A DNA stretch of 64,000 nucleotides from Novosphingobium rosa NBRC 15208. Its GTDB lineage: Bacteria > Pseudomonadota > Alphaproteobacteria > Sphingomonadales > Sphingomonadaceae. Where the stretch lies: assembly GCF_001598555.1 (NCBI RefSeq), contig NZ_BCZE01000025.1:1-64000 (forward strand), in the 5' to 3' direction. Below the pieces are notes generated by a model. That model was not told the DNA's origin. It saw only the letters and a program-made list of their open reading frames with translations, and did no database searches. Positions within the stretch are counted from its first letter, which is position 1, and each line of letters opens with the position of its first letter. Shown here one piece after another: positions 60,501 through 64,000 of this stretch. The position numbers were made by a program, and so were the translations under genes.

Positions 60501-61499
60501 TCAGTGCGCGACTTCGGCGATCACCGCCTTGCCCCGGCGGATGGCTTCATCGGTCTTGACCTTGCCGTTCTGGATATCCTCGGCCAGATCCATCAGCCTC
60601 TCCGCCCCTGCCGAGCCGGTATCGGCCACCTCGGCCACGGTCACGCCCTTGTTGCGGGCAATGGTTTCGTCCCATGTCTTGCGGATCGCCGACCAGTAAT
60701 CCTTCGTGGCAGTCCAATAGGCATCGGCAGCGGAAACGGCATAGTTGCTGTCGCGCTGATAGGTGTTCAGCACGGATTCCTGCACATAGGGCACCTCTTT
60801 CCCGCTGGCATCGGGCCCCATCTTGATGTTGTCCTGCCAGTGGATCCAGCCTGTCGGCGTGGGCGAGTGGCGGTTGATCCCAAGGTAACGGTCATAGGGC
60901 GGATGGCGCGTGGCGTCGCGGCGGGCGAGCGGTCGCCATGTCCAGCTGCTGCGCCAGCGGCGCACGCCGCCCTCGTCGGTCCACTGGCCCCAGCCGCCAT
61001 AGCGCGGGGAATCGTCGGTCTGCCACACCGTCTGCGACCAGCGGCCGGAGCGGAATTTTTCGGGCACCGGCTCCAGCTTCCACGCGCCCTTGCCGGCGTA
61101 GGTGAGGACGGTTTCGGGCTCATAGGTCCAGTCCTGCCGCCAGTGCTTGATGACCATGGTTTTGCCGCCTTTGTCTTTCGGCATGGTGACCACCAGCAGG
61201 TGCTGCAGCACGATATGGCGCCCGGTGTCCTCCACCACGCGCACGCTTTCATGGCCGCCGCTGATGGCGGCGGGAATGGGCGTGTAATCGGCGCGCCAGC
61301 TGGTGGTTTCGCGCATATCGAAGGTGACCTTGAAGTCGCCCGCCATGTTGAGGATGTCGGCGCGGTCAGCCTTGAAGGAGGCATCCTGCTCGGCGGCGCT
61401 GCGCTGGGCGATCGGGGCATCGGCCAGCACAGGCGCGGAGCAAAGCAGCATGGTGGAGGCCAGAGCTAAGGCAAACGGGGGCCGGATCAAAGTTTTCAT
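60501..61499 (-). CDS. DUF6607 family secreted protein
   Basis: A 332-residue protein with signal peptide (F-A-L-A-L-A-S-T-M-L-L-C-S ending V-L-A-D). Family marks seen: W-R-Q-D-W-T-Y, W-S-Q-T-V-W-Q-T-D-D-S-P-R-Y, and I-H-W-Q-D-N. It is 14 bp downstream of the haem-receptor-like gene. Function unknown; the coupling suggests a periplasmic partner in haem or iron handling. The start ATG 61499 is preferred over the upstream frame to 61682. Confidence 0.8.
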   Translation of the reverse strand: MKTLIRPPFALALASTMLLCSAPVLADAPIAQRSAAEQDASFKADRADILNMAGDFKVTFDMRETTSWRADYTPIPAAISGGHESVRVVEDTGRHIVLQHLLVVTMPKDKGGKTMVIKHWRQDWTYEPETVLTYAGKGAWKLEPVPEKFRSGRWSQTVWQTDDSPRYGGWGQWTDEGGVRRWRSSWTWRPLARRDATRHPPYDRYLGINRHSPTPTGWIHWQDNIKMGPDASGKEVPYVQESVLNTYQRDSNYAVSAADAYWTATKDYWSAIRKTWDETIARNKGVTVAEVADTGSAGAERLMDLAEDIQNGKVKTDEAIRRGKAVIAEVAH

Positions 61500-61513
61500 G
61501 ATGATACAGTCCT

Positions 61514-63754
61514 TCAGAACTGGAAGGTCGCGGTGACTTTGGCATTGCGCCCTGCTTGCGAATAATAGGCCTTGGCCATGGTCGAGCTGTCGGGGATGTC
61601 GAGCGCATCGTAATAGGTCTTGTTCAGCAGGTTGAAGACGCCCGCCTGCACCTTCACGCCATGCACGAAGCCGGGCTCCCACCAGCCCGACAGGTCCAGC
61701 AGCGCATAGGGGGGCGCCTTGTTGAGATCGGAGGTGGGCGTCTGCACCTGACGGCGCGGGCCCGCGAAAGTGCCCGTCAGATCGGCACCATAGCCATGGC
61801 CGGTGTAGCCAAAGCCAAGGATCGCCTTGAAGGGCTGCTGCGTGTTAAGGAAAGAGGGCGTCGAGGTGTCGCGCGCATGGACATAGGCCAGCGAGCCCCA
61901 TGTCCGCCAGTGATCGTCCAGCGCATATTGTGCGCTGGCCTCGATACCATAGATGCGCACCCGCGTGCGGTTGACATATTGGAACACGCCCAGCGGATAG
62001 TTGCCGCTGATCCCGGCAGCCGCCGCCGTGGTGGTGATGGTGTCGATGAAGTTGTGATAGACGGTGTCGTAATAGTTCAGCTTGAAGCCGCGCCTGGCAG
62101 TGCCGCCCTTCACGCCCAGCTCATAGCCCTTGCTGGTTTCGGGCTTGAGGTTGGGGTTGCCGATGTTGGCATAGCTGCCCGCGCCGCCATAGAGCAGATA
62201 CATCTCCGTGGCCGAAGGCGCGCGAAAGGCCTGCGCATATTGGCCATAGAGCGTGATGCCGGGCACCACATCCACCTCGCCCAACACCTTGGGCGACCAG
62301 CGGTCGCCATGGGTGCCAGACAGCGGCCCGGTGTAGGCGTCATTGGCCTGAAACGCCGCCGTGTTGATCGGCGTGCGGCGGAAATAGTCGTAGCGGATGG
62401 CCGGGGTGATGCGGATGCGATTGTCGGCGAAAGCGATGCGGTCTTGCAGCGTGACCCCAAGGTCCGTGCCATGGACGTTAGGCATATCGGCCTGATTGGT
62501 ATGGTAAAAGGCGCAGGCGAAGATCGCGGGCGTGCAGCTGTCGGTGCCGACGGTGTATTCCTTGGTGCGCGTGCCATAAAGTTCGCCCGAGAGGGTGAAG
62601 GTGTTGAGCACCCCTGCCGCCCGCGCGCCAAAGCTGATGTTGCCCGTGCCGCCGAACTGGTCCGAGGTGAGGTCGCTGATCCGGTTATACGTGCCCGCAG
62701 GCGTGGTGGCGCGGTTGGCGAAGGTGCCCAAGGTCAGCATGGTGCGCTGCCAATAGCCGATGAGATGGGCCTGCGTGACGCCGGTATCCCCCTGCCCGGT
62801 GTAATCATAGCTGGCCGAGACGCGGCGGCGACGGTTCTGCGTCTCGGTGATGTAGCTGCGATAGGTGGAGGACAGGCTGGTCAGCGTGTTTTCGGTGTAA
62901 TCGCGGTTGAAGGTCTCCGCCGCGAGGCCGATGCGATGGCCGTTGCCAAGGTTCTGGTAGAGCTTCACCAGCAGGCTGTTCTGGTCGTAATCGGCGGGGT
63001 TCTTCGCGGTGCGGGTGGTGCCGGTGCCCAGGATCTCGCCCCGGTTGCGGGTCTCATGGCCGACGCGCAGGCCGCCCTGCACCAGCAATTCGGTGTCCTT
63101 GTGGCGGAAGGCCAGCGCCTGATTGAGATAGAGGCTGTGGCTGGCGCTGTCATAGGTGGCCTTGGAGAGGCCGCCGAACGTCTTGCCTTCCTTCAGCAGA
63201 TCCTTCGGGTCGAGCGTGCGCAGCGCCACCACGCCGCCCATGGCGCCGGTGCCAAAGAAGCTGGAATCGCCCGACTTCACGATATCGATGGCAGACAGTC
63301 CGTTGAAATCATAGGACGAAACACCGCCCTGCGCATTCCACACGCCATCGGTCAACCAGGGTTGGCGGATGCCGTCGACGGTGGTGAGCAGGCGGTTGGA
63401 ATCGAGGCCGCGCATGGCGATGCTGTCATTGCTGGCCCGCACATTGACCGAGGCATCGAGGCGGCGCGACACATCCTTCAAATCGTCGATCATCAGATGG
63501 CGCAGGGTTCCGGCATCGATGGTGGTGGTCAGCACGCGGGGCTTGCCCTGTTCGCTGCGGTCGGCCTCATCGCCCAGAGCGGTGCTGGTGACCGTGACCG
63601 AGCCCAGATTGGCGGCATTCTGATCCGCACCCTGCGCAAAGGCGGCCTGTGGCAGGGCAAACCCGGCGAACAGCGCGGCCAAAATCGACAGGGGGCTGCT
63701 GCCGGTTCTGAGCGCGGGTGACAGGGCAGTCCGAATGGGCTGGCGGGATGACAT
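61514..63754 (-). CDS. TonB-dependent haem/haemoglobin receptor-like protein
   Basis: A 746-residue receptor. A signal peptide ending F-A-Q-G is followed by a plug with R-R-L-D-A-S-V-N-V-R-A-S-N-D-S and L-S-A-I-D-I-V-K-S-G-D-S-S-F-F-G-T-G-A-M-G-G-V-V. The barrel has F-R-A-P-S and N-P-N-L-K-P-E-T-S, the F-R-A-P/N-P-N-L marks of haem receptors. ATG 63754 follows AAAGGAT; upstream M at 63868 is rejected. A possible Fur site lies further upstream. Confidence 0.85.
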   Translation of the reverse strand: MSSRQPIRTALSPALRTGSSPLSILAALFAGFALPQAAFAQGADQNAANLGSVTVTSTALGDEADRSEQGKPRVLTTTIDAGTLRHLMIDDLKDVSRRLDASVNVRASNDSIAMRGLDSNRLLTTVDGIRQPWLTDGVWNAQGGVSSYDFNGLSAIDIVKSGDSSFFGTGAMGGVVALRTLDPKDLLKEGKTFGGLSKATYDSASHSLYLNQALAFRHKDTELLVQGGLRVGHETRNRGEILGTGTTRTAKNPADYDQNSLLVKLYQNLGNGHRIGLAAETFNRDYTENTLTSLSSTYRSYITETQNRRRRVSASYDYTGQGDTGVTQAHLIGYWQRTMLTLGTFANRATTPAGTYNRISDLTSDQFGGTGNISFGARAAGVLNTFTLSGELYGTRTKEYTVGTDSCTPAIFACAFYHTNQADMPNVHGTDLGVTLQDRIAFADNRIRITPAIRYDYFRRTPINTAAFQANDAYTGPLSGTHGDRWSPKVLGEVDVVPGITLYGQYAQAFRAPSATEMYLLYGGAGSYANIGNPNLKPETSKGYELGVKGGTARRGFKLNYYDTVYHNFIDTITTTAAAAGISGNYPLGVFQYVNRTRVRIYGIEASAQYALDDHWRTWGSLAYVHARDTSTPSFLNTQQPFKAILGFGYTGHGYGADLTGTFAGPRRQVQTPTSDLNKAPPYALLDLSGWWEPGFVHGVKVQAGVFNLLNKTYYDALDIPDSSTMAKAYYSQAGRNAKVTATFQF

Positions 63755-63877
63755 GAGCGATCCTTTGTAAAAGCAGCGCCCGCCGGGCAGACCGGTCAGG
63801 CGCCGCTGTTGGCAGCGACATGGCCCGAACGACGCCCCCCGCAGTCCGGCCATGGCCGCCTCATCCATTTATTGCAC

Positions 63878-63897
63878 TTGCGAGTCAATCTCATTTA
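63878..63897. promoter_or_regulatory. Possible Fur-type box
   Basis: TTGCGAGTCAATCTCATTTA, about 125 bp before the receptor start. It resembles the alphaproteobacterial Fur box (TGCGAATNATTCTCAT-like) with a few mismatches. This would agree with iron-repressed haem uptake. Confidence 0.42.
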
Positions 63898-64000
63898 TAG
63901 ATTTTTGCGCAGGCACGCCATGCGGCCAGCGCCCCGCCAAAATCTGCCGGGAAAAGAGGGGTCTACAGCGCACAGCCGCGTTTTACATGCGCCACAGACG

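Noticed and set aside
61556-63721. 721-codon plus-strand frame
   Set aside because: Antisense to the haem-type TonB receptor; no signal peptide or domain.

Overview
The window is GC-rich, densely packed DNA of the kind found in Sphingomonadaceae (Alphaproteobacteria); Novosphingobium or a close relative is my best guess. The reasons are five TonB-dependent receptor genes or remnants, paired acyl-CoA dehydrogenase and phosphotransferase genes, a DUF2889 gene, a LuxR solo, DUF6481 proteins, and general-stress (EcfG-type) promoter motifs beside an HWE-type histidine kinase. I see no rRNA, tRNA, CRISPR array or transposase.

Region 1 (1-21200) is a catabolic and uptake cluster. It holds three acyl-CoA dehydrogenases, an APH-type phosphotransferase next to one of them (compare LvaA/LvaC of levulinate catabolism and human ACAD10/11), a thiolase, an Ltp-type thiolase-like protein with a DUF35 partner, three SDR dehydrogenases, a flavoprotein, two carboxymuconolactone-decarboxylase-fold proteins, and DUF2889. 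Transport is covered by a TonB receptor, a spinster-type MFS carrier and an OprB-type porin. A tetR-luxR pair sits in the middle. A repeated operator of the form (G/A)ACC-N4-(G/A)GT(C/T) occurs seven times, at every promoter-bearing gap around these genes, so the cluster looks like one TetR regulon. Two decayed genes lie in it: a phosphotransferase frameshifted by a 22-bp tandem duplication and the tail of a TonB receptor. The substrate is unknown. I infer a CoA-activated hydroxy- or keto-acid, possibly the side chain of a steroid- or terpenoid-like molecule.

Region 2 (21200-37140) looks like a stress and envelope region. It has many small proteins, a glycosyltransferase fusion, a transglutaminase-like protein, a family 2 glycosyltransferase, a LysR/aldo-keto reductase pair, a cupin, and an HWE kinase flanked by two single-domain response regulators. 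It also has a cold-shock gene with a clear promoter and three consecutive hairpins behind it. A pair of genes (DUF6481-like protein plus SAM-dependent methyltransferase) occurs twice, 12 kb apart and in opposite orientation. Two EcfG-type promoter matches flank the kinase module.

Region 3 (37270-49070) is a periplasm/outer-membrane locus. It contains a di-haem peroxidase-like protein and a secreted phosphoesterase, then a LacI regulator, an MFS carrier, and a series of three secreted beta-propellers around one TonB receptor. Two identical LacI-type palindromes (TGCACAGCTGTGCA) tie the LacI regulator to itself and to the divergent MFS/propeller promoters.

Region 4 (49090-64000) has a two-component system divergent from a TonB receptor, an outer-membrane barrel protein behind a perfect palindrome, a nitrilase divergent from a LysR regulator, a translationally coupled polysaccharide operon (flippase, GT14-like, GT-C), and a haem-receptor-like TonB gene with a DUF6607 gene behind a possible Fur box.

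The best candidates for undescribed biology are the TetR-controlled degradation cluster, the beta-propeller/TonB/phosphoesterase/LacI locus, and the duplicated DUF6481-methyltransferase pair.
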